Below are positions 1-5,265 of a stretch of DNA of 5,265 nucleotides, piece after piece. Within the stretch, counting starts at the first letter, position 1; every line of letters begins with the position of its first letter. A model generated the notes under the pieces. The model was given only the letters and a program-made list of their open reading frames with translations, was not told the origin of the DNA and made no database searches. The position numbers were made by a program, and so were the translations under genes. The stretch is from Alphaproteobacteria bacterium (GTDB lineage Bacteria; Pseudomonadota; Alphaproteobacteria; Puniceispirillales; Puniceispirillaceae), in the NCBI GenBank assembly GCA_009936885.1, contig JAACDT010000327.1, forward strand, positions 1 to 5,265, given 5' to 3'.

Positions 1-42
1 AGATTCGTAGTCTAGTGCTCTATCCAGCTGAGCTACGAGCGC
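1..42 (-). tRNA. tRNA-Arg(ACG), 5' portion, truncated by the window edge
   Basis: Read on the minus strand, the gene starts at 42 with a 7-nt acceptor arm (GCGCTCG). It continues with TA at positions 8-9, a D stem GCTC/GAGC enclosing a loop with the invariant GG, and an anticodon stem opening CTAGA followed by the loop CTACGAA. The anticodon ACG lies at window positions 6-8, so the tRNA decodes CGU and, after A34-to-inosine editing, CGC and CGA arginine codons. Only 42 nt are visible; the rest of the anticodon stem, the variable loop, the T arm and the 3' end lie beyond the left edge. The acceptor pairing therefore cannot be checked. The gene is divergent from gpt. I found no confident promoter for it in the spacer. 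Confidence 0.93.
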
Positions 43-174
43 GTGGACGCAATTGTTATCTAAGTTTGAGTCTAAAAACAAGCTATCTGCCCGAAATTTT
101 TTTCTTAATGACTGTGAGTGATGGATAATTTAGAATAAAATTAGGATTTCTTTTCGCTGAGTTTAATAATTACG

Positions 175-203
175 TTCAAATTTCAACATGAATAGGGTAT
201 CGT
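175..203 (+). promoter_or_regulatory. weak candidate promoter for gpt
   Basis: TTCAAA (175-180) and TATCGT (198-203) are separated by 17 bp, and each matches four of six positions of the -35 and -10 consensus. Transcription would start near 210, leaving a leader of about 28 nt before the gpt ATG. In such AT-rich DNA this could be a chance match. It is simply the best-spaced pair I found in the 43-237 spacer. Confidence 0.27.
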
Positions 204-237
204 CTGCAGACATTCTGCTAACTGGTAAGCCCACATT

Positions 238-717
238 ATGAAACCAACACAAAAATCATTTCCTGTATCTTGGGAAGAATTACACCGAACCTCAAAAGCA
301 CTTGCATGGCGAATGCTTGAAATTGGTCCATTTGAGGGGATTGTTGCGGTTACAAGAGGGGGGCTTGTTCCTGCCGCTATAATCGCACGCGAATTAGAGG
401 TCAGGTTAATTGACACAGCCTGTTTGGCCTCTTATCACGGAAATTCCCAGAGCGATGTAAAGGTTTTAAAAGCACCCGCGAGCGCTGGTGATGGAACAGG
501 CTGGCTGATTGTAGACGACCTAGTTGATACTGGCGAGACAGGCAAAGTGCTACGCCAGCTTTTACCAAAAGCCCATTTTGCTACCGTTTACGCAAAACCC
601 CTTGGACGGCCAATTGTTGATACGTTTGTAACTGAAGTATCCCAAGATACATGGATATATTTTCCATGGGACCTTGAACCACAACCATCACAGCCGATCG
701 TTGGATTGAATAAATAG
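238..717 (+). CDS. gpt: xanthine/guanine phosphoribosyltransferase (purine salvage)
   Basis: The 159-aa product matches Gpt, which uses PRPP to convert xanthine and guanine (hypoxanthine less well) into nucleotides. The protein is cytosolic or loosely membrane-associated. Visible marks are TRGGLVPA at residues 39-46, a SYHGN segment at 65-69 in the flexible-loop region, the PRPP-binding signature [11 protein letters not shown] at 91-101 (acidic pair D93/D94, catalytic-type D97), base-recognition K120 in AKPLGRP, and W139 in [10 protein letters not shown]. By my alignment from memory with the 152-aa E. coli Gpt, these correspond to D88/D89, D92, K115 and W134, a constant offset of five residues. 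The ATG at 238 is the first possible start because an in-frame TAA lies at 226-228. Only a weak ribosome-binding sequence (GGTAAG, 224-229) precedes it. No other purine gene is nearby, so it is probably transcribed alone. General hypoxanthine-guanine enzymes are the alternative, but the overall match favours Gpt. Confidence 0.93.
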   Translation: MKPTQKSFPVSWEELHRTSKALAWRMLEIGPFEGIVAVTRGGLVPAAIIARELEVRLIDTACLASYHGNSQSDVKVLKAPASAGDGTGWLIVDDLVDTGETGKVLRQLLPKAHFATVYAKPLGRPIVDTFVTEVSQDTWIYFPWDLEPQPSQPIVGLNK

Positions 718-984
718 CTTAGGCGAATATTGTTCGTCTGAGGCCAAGTTGTTTTCTTTGTCAGCCACTTTTTCAATCACTTGCCAAAGGTAGTAAACAA
801 GCTGTTCCAATGCATTAGCGTTACCGGATTTGGAATGTGCTTTGGCAGCATTGATTAACAGGAAAGCTAGCGCAATAATACTGCTAATGTCATGTATCCG
901 TTTTTCAGATTCTTGTTTTTTTGCAATAAGATTGGACTCCCACTGTTTACTTCGGAAGTAGCATATTACGGCGGCAAATTGCAC
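688..984 (-). CDS. hypothetical small protein, unknown family; doubtful gene
   Basis: This is a minus-strand frame of 98 codons with a GTG start at 984-982. I do not recognise the product. It begins with a short hydrophobic run (FAAVICYF), continues with a charged, probably helical stretch (residues about 12-30), has a second hydrophobic stretch at about 33-47 ([16 protein letters not shown]), and ends in a polar tail rich in Glu, Lys and Asn. Codon choice looks natural, with many GAA, AAA and Ala codons and no rare-codon runs, and it would fill an otherwise long gap. Against it: there is no clear ribosome-binding site, only GTG as a standard start, a 30-bp convergent overlap with the end of gpt, and no homology I can name. 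The codons just upstream, back to an in-frame TGA at 1009-1011, also read as hydrophobic residues, which hints that the real N-terminus lies further out (see findings). It may be a small real gene, a decayed gene or a chance frame. Confidence 0.35.
   Translation of the reverse strand: MQFAAVICYFRSKQWESNLIAKKQESEKRIHDISSIIALAFLLINAAKAHSKSGNANALEQLVYYLWQVIEKVADKENNLASDEQYSPKLFIQSNDRL
718..759 (+). terminator. hairpin directly after gpt, probable terminator or 3' end structure
   Basis: Bases 718-727 pair with 733-742 around a 5-nt loop (TATTG, 728-732), giving a 10-bp stem that starts one base after the gpt stop codon. Two of the pairs are G-U wobbles (720-740 and 723-737). They hold only in plus-strand RNA and would be A-C mismatches in the opposite transcript, so the structure fits a function for the gpt mRNA. 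A U-rich stretch follows, but only from 749-759, about 6 nt after the stem. That makes it a weak rather than textbook intrinsic terminator. It could instead protect the 3' end of the mRNA. Confidence 0.45.
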
Positions 985-1155
985 TGCCAGCCAAAATGCG
1001 CATAATGCTCAGAATTGGAACTTACCTGCGCTAGAACCTTGTCTGAGGTAGAACAAATTATTGCATTTAGAATGCTGAAGATTATGGCCTTTATGGGTTC
1101 TTAAGATCGATATTCTACCGATTTCGCTTGTGCGAGTGACTAAACCATAATTTGA
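985..1155. other. non-coding spacer upstream of the rpmH promoter
   Basis: I find no open frame of useful length, tRNA-like fold, direct repeat or mobile-element end here. Two very short inverted repeats are visible: ACCT/AGGT near 1036-1049, and TCGC/GCGA at 1124-1135 with a TTGT loop. Both are too small to interpret. No cluster of DnaA-box-like motifs is apparent, so nothing supports a replication origin at this rpmH locus. Confidence 0.5.
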
Positions 1156-1184
1156 TTGACATTTTTGCAAAACAGCCCTAAAAC
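1156..1184 (+). promoter_or_regulatory. promoter of the rpmH operon
   Basis: A perfect -35 hexamer TTGACA (1156-1161) is followed after 17 bp by TAAAAC (1179-1184), which matches four of six -10 positions. Transcription would begin near 1191, giving a leader of roughly 36 nt before rpmH. Position and spacing suit a strong housekeeping-sigma promoter for a ribosomal-protein gene. It is the best promoter match in the window and probably drives rpmH-rnpA and at least part of the genes downstream. Confidence 0.65.
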
Positions 1185-1226
1185 CGCCAATCTACGCAGA
1201 AGAATTTAAAAAGGACAAAACGAGTT

Positions 1227-1361
1227 ATGAAACGTACCTATCAACCAAGTGTACTCGTTCGCAAACGTCGCCATGGATTTAGGTCCCGTATGGCCACTGT
1301 TGGAGGCCGCAGAGTTATCCGCGCACGACGTGCAAAGGGTAGAGCGCGTCTTTCTGCGTAA
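1227..1361 (+). CDS. rpmH: 50S ribosomal protein L34
   Basis: The 44-codon gene encodes a very basic protein beginning [20 protein letters not shown] and ending in the Arg/Lys-rich tail typical of L34 ([18 protein letters not shown]). L34 is a small component of the large ribosomal subunit that contacts 23S rRNA. The length equals the usual 44-46 aa. The ATG is preceded by AAGGA (1211-1215), 11 nt upstream. The gene is first in the block, directly behind the promoter at 1156-1184, and rnpA follows 15 nt after its stop. The rpmH-rnpA pair is one of the most conserved gene pairs in bacteria. Confidence 0.97.
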   Translation: MKRTYQPSVLVRKRRHGFRSRMATVGGRRVIRARRAKGRARLSA

Positions 1362-1376
1362 AATTGGTGTTTCTGC

Positions 1377-1760
1377 TTGGCTGTTTTAAAAAAGCTGACC
1401 AAACGTTCTGATTTCCTTCGTGTACAGCGCGCCAACTTGAAATATGTAACGGCTAGTTTAGTGGTTCAAGGTCTACCTAATTCCGTTGTAGGGCACACCG
1501 GAGCTCGTGTGGGATTTACAGCTTCAAAAAAAATTGGAAACGCTGTTAGCAGAAACTTTGCAAAGCGAAGAATGCGTGCGCTAATCTCTCAGCAAAGCAA
1601 TGCGCTTGTTGAGGCTGCAGATTATGTGGTAATAGCGCGTCAGGCCATGCTCGTTAAAAAATTTTCGGACATAGAGGGTGAGATGATTGGCGCAATTCAC
1701 GCTTTGAATAAAAAAATGCTTCTGCGGAAAGCTGATATTAAACCTAATTCTAGCAATTGA
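1377..1760 (+). CDS. rnpA: ribonuclease P protein component
   Basis: The 127-aa basic protein is the protein subunit of RNase P. It helps the catalytic RNA bind precursor tRNAs and remove their 5' leaders. Family marks are the N-terminal LTKRSDFLRV (about 7-16), RVGFTASKKIGNAVSRN (44-60), the basic KRRMR (63-67) on the RNA-binding helix, and DYVVIARQA (82-90). Length is close to the usual 110-130 aa. The central RNR signature is altered: R59 and N60 are present, but the second arginine is F61. Translation appears to start at TTG 1377. Between the rpmH stop (same frame) and this codon there is no ATG or GTG in frame, and the resulting N-terminus MAVLKKLTKRSDF fits the family. A weak GGTG lies 7 nt upstream. 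Inefficient TTG initiation, possibly coupled to rpmH termination, would keep RnpA well below L34 levels; that is inference. Confidence 0.95.
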   Translation: MAVLKKLTKRSDFLRVQRANLKYVTASLVVQGLPNSVVGHTGARVGFTASKKIGNAVSRNFAKRRMRALISQQSNALVEAADYVVIARQAMLVKKFSDIEGEMIGAIHALNKKMLLRKADIKPNSSN

Positions 1761-1777
1761 TAGTAACGCTATTAAAC

Positions 1778-1782
1778 GGAGG
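1778..1782 (+). promoter_or_regulatory. strong Shine-Dalgarno that sets the yidD start
   Basis: GGAGG at 1778-1782 is the strongest ribosome-binding sequence I noticed in the window. Two in-frame GTG codons follow it. The first (1782-1784) overlaps the GGAGG itself and cannot be used with it. The second (1788-1790) sits 5 nt after it, a workable spacing, and is therefore the likely start. Confidence 0.75.
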
Positions 1783-1787
1783 TGCAG

Positions 1788-2084
1788 GTGATAAAAAAAC
1801 GGCCAAATATATTATCTTATTTTCTAATTACGCCTATTTTTGTTTATCGTTGGTTTATTTCTCCGATACTACCTGTGGCTTGCAGATATCAGCCTACATG
1901 CTCTGCCTATGCAATCGATGCAATTAAGTCGCGCGGACCATTGCAAGGAACAGCATTAGCCGTTAAACGTATAATATCATGTCATCCATGGGGTGGCCAT
2001 GGGTTCGACCCCGTTCCTGATGCGGTGGAAGTTGATGAAAATACTAAAAAGAAAACCAACGAATTAAAATACAAGCAAACATAA
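1788..2084 (+). CDS. yidD: membrane protein insertion efficiency factor YidD (UPF0161)
   Basis: The product is 98 aa from the preferred GTG at 1788, or 100 aa from the GTG at 1782 that overlaps the Shine-Dalgarno. Its N-terminal part (about 9-30) is hydrophobic with scattered aromatics, fitting the amphipathic helix that ties YidD to the inner face of the cytoplasmic membrane. The family core follows: CRYQPTCSAYA (32-42), a basic helix ALAVKRIISC (56-65), and CHPWGGHGFDPVP (65-77). The three conserved cysteines are at 32, 38 and 65. The last 20 residues are charged and variable. YidD assists insertion of inner-membrane proteins by YidC, and its gene commonly lies between rnpA and yidC, as here. 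It starts 27 nt after rnpA, and yidC follows after 46 nt. Confidence 0.95.
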   Translation: MIKKRPNILSYFLITPIFVYRWFISPILPVACRYQPTCSAYAIDAIKSRGPLQGTALAVKRIISCHPWGGHGFDPVPDAVEVDENTKKKTNELKYKQT

Positions 2085-2130
2085 CAACACGCTTTTGAAT
2101 CACATTGATTGGTCTTGACAGGAATAGATA

Positions 2131-3849
2131 ATGAGCCCCGAAAATCGTAATTTAATATTGGCTATGGCCGTCTCTATGGCGATACTTGTTTTATGGCAAA
2201 GCTTCTTTGTCGAACCGCAAATGCAAGCCGAACAACAAGCCCAGATACAGTCCCAGCAATTAAATTCGGATGGCACACCTCATTTAGATCAAATTGAGCG
2301 TAATGGCCAGCTTCAAGTAGAACTGCCTGAACGCCCCCCTGAAGATGTTCCACGAATAAAAATTTCAGCACCGTTGTTAGAGGGGTCTCTTACCAGCCGC
2401 GGGGCACGAATTGATGATTTGCTTTTGAAAAATTACCATGTTTCGCTAGATGAAGACTCCGAGAATGTAAGGCTTTTTAACCGTGTTTCTTCTCAAACCC
2501 CGTATTTTTCAGAATTTGGCTGGGTAAGTCAGGCATCTGACCAGCCTATGCCTTCTGCTAAGACGATATGGACGGTATTGGATCCTGAACTCACGCCTCA
2601 GAAACCTGTTAGGTTAAGCTGGGATAACGGTAACGGGCTTACATTTTTGCGCACCATTAGCATTAATGATGACTACCTAATCACAATCAATGATACCATT
2701 ACCTCTAATTTAGAAACATCCATTTCGCTTAATCCATATGGGTTAGTAAGGCGCACCGGAACACCTGCTACACAAGGCATGTGGATACTTCATGAGGGTC
2801 TGTTAGGTGTGTTTGATACCACCTTAAAAGAATGGACTTATTCAGAGCTGCAAGACGATAATAAAGCTGGCTTTAATTATGATTCTGAAGAGCAAGGCGG
2901 ATGGGCGGGCATTTCCGATAAATATTGGCTTTCCGCAATCATGCCTCAGCAATCTGAAACCGTAAAATTTAGTATGAGGGCGCTACCAGGTAGCGAAGAT
3001 AGATATCAAGCAGATTTTTTAGGTGGGGCTATAATCGTGCCAGCTGGAGGAGACGTAAACTGGTCAGGATATTTGTTCGCAGGTGCTAAAAAAGTTGATT
3101 TACTTGACAAATATGAAGAAGAACTTGGTGTTTCGCATTTCGACCTTGCTATTGATTTTGGCTGGTTCTACTTCCTCACCAAACCATTCTTCTATGCCAT
3201 AACCTATTTTAACGGCCTTCTTGGAAATTTTGGTCTAGCTATTATCGCCTTTACAATTCTTGTCAGATTGGTCTTGTTCCCGCTGGCAAATAAATCCTAC
3301 CGCTCAATGGGAAAAATGCGTGAGTTAGCACCAAAAATTCAGCAACTTCGTGAAAGTGCAGGTGATGATAGAACAAAAATGAATCAAGAGATGATGGCAT
3401 TATATAAAAAGGAAAAAGTAAATCCTGCTGCTGGTTGTTTGCCGATTTTATTACAGATTCCGGTATTCTTTGCTCTTTACAAGGTGCTGTATGTGTCTAT
3501 TGAAATGAGACATGCCCCATTCTACGGATGGATCTCGGATTTATCAGCAATCGACCCCACCTCTTTGTTTAACTTATTTGGATTACTTCCCTATTCCGTT
3601 GATTTTCTGCCGTCCTTCTTATCAATTGGTCTATGGCCAGTATTGATGGGGATTACAATGTTTCTACAGATGAGATTAAATCCGCCGCCACCAGACCCAA
3701 TTCAGGCAAAAATATTCCAATATATGCCAATATTCTTCACCTTTTTATTAGCAACCTTCCCAGCTGGATTAGTGATTTATTGGACATGGAATAATTTATT
3801 GTCGATTTTGCAGCAATGGTGGATCACACGTAATATGAGAAGTAAGTGA
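2131..3849 (+). CDS. yidC: membrane protein insertase YidC (Oxa1 family)
   Basis: The 572-aa protein inserts and folds membrane proteins, alone or with SecYEG. It has the Gram-negative layout: an N-terminal signal-anchor helix (about 7-25), a Gln-rich linker, a large periplasmic beta-domain (about 70-335), then the conserved five-helix insertase core. In the core I see a helix at about 345-363, a helix at 367-385 carrying R379, the hydrophilic-groove arginine (FTILVRLVLFPL, 374-385), the charged cytoplasmic hairpin KSYRSMGKMRELAPKIQQLR (388-407), and helices near 435-456, 495-513 and 531-555. PAAGCLPILLQIPVFFALY (432-450) is highly typical. The C-terminus is short (QQWWITRNMRSK) and lacks the long basic ribosome-binding tail of some homologues. 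AGGAAT (2120-2125) precedes the ATG at a normal distance. Length is in the usual 540-610 aa range. The stop overlaps the engB start by 4 bp. Confidence 0.97.
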   Translation: MSPENRNLILAMAVSMAILVLWQSFFVEPQMQAEQQAQIQSQQLNSDGTPHLDQIERNGQLQVELPERPPEDVPRIKISAPLLEGSLTSRGARIDDLLLKNYHVSLDEDSENVRLFNRVSSQTPYFSEFGWVSQASDQPMPSAKTIWTVLDPELTPQKPVRLSWDNGNGLTFLRTISINDDYLITINDTITSNLETSISLNPYGLVRRTGTPATQGMWILHEGLLGVFDTTLKEWTYSELQDDNKAGFNYDSEEQGGWAGISDKYWLSAIMPQQSETVKFSMRALPGSEDRYQADFLGGAIIVPAGGDVNWSGYLFAGAKKVDLLDKYEEELGVSHFDLAIDFGWFYFLTKPFFYAITYFNGLLGNFGLAIIAFTILVRLVLFPLANKSYRSMGKMRELAPKIQQLRESAGDDRTKMNQEMMALYKKEKVNPAAGCLPILLQIPVFFALYKVLYVSIEMRHAPFYGWISDLSAIDPTSLFNLFGLLPYSVDFLPSFLSIGLWPVLMGITMFLQMRLNPPPPDPIQAKIFQYMPIFFTFLLATFPAGLVIYWTWNNLLSILQQWWITRNMRSK

Positions 3850-4508
3850 CATCTATTGATATTCAAGAAGAACATGAATTAGAGGCAGGGAGGCAGCTTT
3901 TTGCAAAGCCATGTGTATTCATAGCGGCAGCCAATAATTTGGAAGCTCTTCCAGATATGCAGCGTCCTGAAGTGGCCTTCGCTGGCAGATCAAATGTTGG
4001 TAAATCCTCTCTGGTTAATGCCTTAACTGGCCGTAGAATGTTGGCAAGAACTAGTCAGACCCCAGGTAGAACGCGCCAGCTAATTTTCTTTAATCTTGCA
4101 GACAGACTGGATTTAGTTGACCTGCCTGGATATGGATATGCATCTGCGCCAAAAACTGACATAAAAGCATGGACAAAACTTACACGCCAATTTCTAGCCG
4201 GAAGGCAATCTTTGCAACGTGTCTTTCTGCTTATCGACTCGCGGCGCGGTATTGGGAGCGCTGATGAAGAGGTTATATCTTTATTGAATGATACCGCTGT
4301 TAGTTTTGCAGTTGTTTTGACGAAAACAGATAAGCTAAAAATGCTAGAATTGAATAAAATAGTAACAGATACGGAGCAAAAAACGGCTAAAAATGTTGCT
4401 GCCTTCCCCAAGATCTGGGTAACTTCGTCTGAGAAGGCCCATGGTATAAAAGAGCTTAGAGCACATATTGCCGGGTTGGCACTTGAACAATTACATCAAG
4501 AACAATAA
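3846..4508 (+). CDS. engB: ribosome biogenesis GTP-binding protein EngB (YihA/YsxC)
   Basis: The 220-aa protein is a small TrmE-Era-EngA-EngB family GTPase needed for late 50S subunit assembly. The GTPase motifs are complete: G1 GRSNVGKSS (47-55) with P-loop K53 and S54, the switch I/G2 region SQTPGRTRQ (70-78), G3 DLPG (92-95) followed by the family-typical YGYA, G4 TKTD (159-162), and G5 around SS (194-195). About 22 residues precede the family core, which is normal. The start is GTG at 3846, sharing GTGA with the yidC stop (3847-3849), so translation is probably coupled to yidC. Only a weak purine stretch (GAGAAG, 3837-3842) precedes it. The yidC-engB-argB order is common in alphaproteobacteria. 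Confidence 0.96.
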   Translation: MTSIDIQEEHELEAGRQLFAKPCVFIAAANNLEALPDMQRPEVAFAGRSNVGKSSLVNALTGRRMLARTSQTPGRTRQLIFFNLADRLDLVDLPGYGYASAPKTDIKAWTKLTRQFLAGRQSLQRVFLLIDSRRGIGSADEEVISLLNDTAVSFAVVLTKTDKLKMLELNKIVTDTEQKTAKNVAAFPKIWVTSSEKAHGIKELRAHIAGLALEQLHQEQ

Positions 4509-4639
4509 CAACAACAGCCGCCATAGAAGAAAAAATGATACCTGCTTACTAATTGCCACAAAACAATGCTAGATATACCTTAAAAATAAGGCACTTTATT
4601 CAAGTAGTAAGAAAACAAAAAATAATAGGTTATGGATTA

Positions 4640-5265
4640 ATGCAATCGAAAAGCTCTCAATCAGATATATGGCTTGATAAAGTAGCAACACTTATTGAAT
4701 CGCTCCCCTATATGAAGCGATATTCAGGCCTTTCTGTCGTGATAAAATTCGGTGGTCATGCAATGGGCGAGCAAGCATCGATTGAGTCATTTGCAAGTGA
4801 TATGGTCTTTTTGCGTCAGGTTGGCGCAAAGCCTGTAGTAGTGCATGGTGGCGGTCCTCAAATCGGCTCGATGCTTACAAGATTAGAGATGGAATCAAAT
4901 TTTATTGATGGATTACGAGTGACTGACCAGCAAACAATTTCAATTGTGGAGATGGTATTAGCTGGCGCTATTAATAAATCGTTGGTTGCTTCAATTTCAG
5001 CTGCAGGGGGCGTTGCGGTTGGTATTTCTGGAAAAGACGGTAATCTTATTACAGCAAAGAAATTAGAACATAGAACTAAAATAACAGATAGCGCTATCGA
5101 AAATCTGGTGGATTTAGGGTATGTTGGCGTGCCAGATGTGCTGGATATACACGTCCTAAGCGCCCTCATGGGTGCGGATATGATACCAGTTGTAGCGCCT
5201 CTTGGACTTGGGGTGGATGGTCAAACATACAATATTAATGCCGATACAGCAGCAGGGTCTGTTGC
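4640..5265 (+). CDS. argB: acetylglutamate kinase, 3' end cut by the window edge
   Basis: Visible are 208 complete codons of a gene normally about 290-300 codons long. ArgB phosphorylates N-acetylglutamate with ATP, the second step of arginine synthesis, in the cytosol. Motifs in order: VIKFGGHAMG (34-43) with phosphate-binding K36 and the glycine turn, VVVHGGGPQIG (66-76), FIDGLRVTD (88-96) for the substrate, VGISGKDG (127-134), and NINADTAAGSV (198-208). An extra N-terminal helix of about 25 residues before the kinase fold (DIWLDKVATLIESLPYMKRY) resembles the one in arginine-inhibited hexameric enzymes, so feedback inhibition by arginine is likely. The ATG at 4640 gives the expected N-terminus; a second ATG at 4632 is out of frame. 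AGG (4627-4629) is a modest ribosome-binding site about 10 nt upstream. The gene lies 131 bp after engB without a clear terminator between, so read-through from upstream is possible. Confidence 0.96.
   Translation, partial: MQSKSSQSDIWLDKVATLIESLPYMKRYSGLSVVIKFGGHAMGEQASIESFASDMVFLRQVGAKPVVVHGGGPQIGSMLTRLEMESNFIDGLRVTDQQTISIVEMVLAGAINKSLVASISAAGGVAVGISGKDGNLITAKKLEHRTKITDSAIENLVDLGYVGVPDVLDIHVLSALMGADMIPVVAPLGLGVDGQTYNINADTAAGSV

Noticed and set aside
1..237. tRNA-Arg gene next to gpt as an integration site for a mobile element
   Set aside because: Elements usually integrate at the tRNA 3' end, which is outside the window on the other side. No integrase, repeat or attachment-like sequence is visible here.
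183..416. 77-codon minus-strand open frame at the gpt start
   Set aside because: Most of it is antisense to the well-supported gpt coding sequence, and the product is low-complexity Ser/Thr/Ile-rich with no family resemblance.
2115..2120. Perfect TTGACA just before yidC, as a possible internal promoter
   Set aside because: At 16-18 bp spacing the sequence is the GC-rich start of yidC (around 2137-2144) with no -10 resemblance, so it is probably chance.
4055..4411. 118-codon minus-strand open frame
   Set aside because: It lies wholly antisense to engB and has no recognisable protein features.
4553..4579. TTGCCA with TATACC as an argB promoter
   Set aside because: The spacer is only 15 bp and the -10 match is four of six; at 17 bp the -10 would be TACCTT, three of six. 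Too weak to annotate.
4578..4591. CCTTA-AAAA-TAAGG inverted repeat as an engB terminator
   Set aside because: The stem is 5 bp and AT-rich, with no run of T after it.
4858..5169. 103-codon minus-strand open frame
   Set aside because: It lies wholly antisense to argB, whose motifs fill this stretch; it is a shadow of that gene.

Overview
The window looks like a chromosomal housekeeping segment from an AT-rich bacterium, most likely an alphaproteobacterium. Three things suggest this: the tRNA-Arg(ACG) sequence, a TTGACA-type promoter ahead of rpmH, and the gene order rpmH-rnpA-yidD-yidC-engB-argB, which is a familiar alphaproteobacterial arrangement. I cannot assign a genus. I see no insertion sequence, integrase, CRISPR array, phage gene or defence system, and no convincing sign of a new biological system.

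Left part (1-717): the 5' half of a tRNA-Arg(ACG) gene runs off the left edge on the minus strand. A spacer of about 195 bp separates it from gpt, a complete plus-strand xanthine/guanine phosphoribosyltransferase gene for purine salvage. A 10-bp hairpin begins one base after the gpt stop.

Middle (718-1226): about 500 bp without a firmly identified gene. It holds one low-confidence minus-strand reading frame (688-984) for a small, possibly membrane-anchored protein of unknown family. That frame may have lost its natural start through a one-base slip. At the right end of the region is a good promoter for rpmH.

Right part (1227-5265): a tightly packed plus-strand block. It encodes ribosomal protein L34 (rpmH), the RNase P protein subunit (rnpA, TTG start), YidD (GTG start set by a strong Shine-Dalgarno), the membrane insertase YidC, the ribosome-assembly GTPase EngB (4-bp overlap with yidC) and, after a 131-bp gap, the first 208 codons of acetylglutamate kinase (argB), cut by the window edge. 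The first five genes link ribosome and tRNA production with membrane-protein insertion. argB belongs to arginine synthesis and is a neighbour by conserved order rather than by function.
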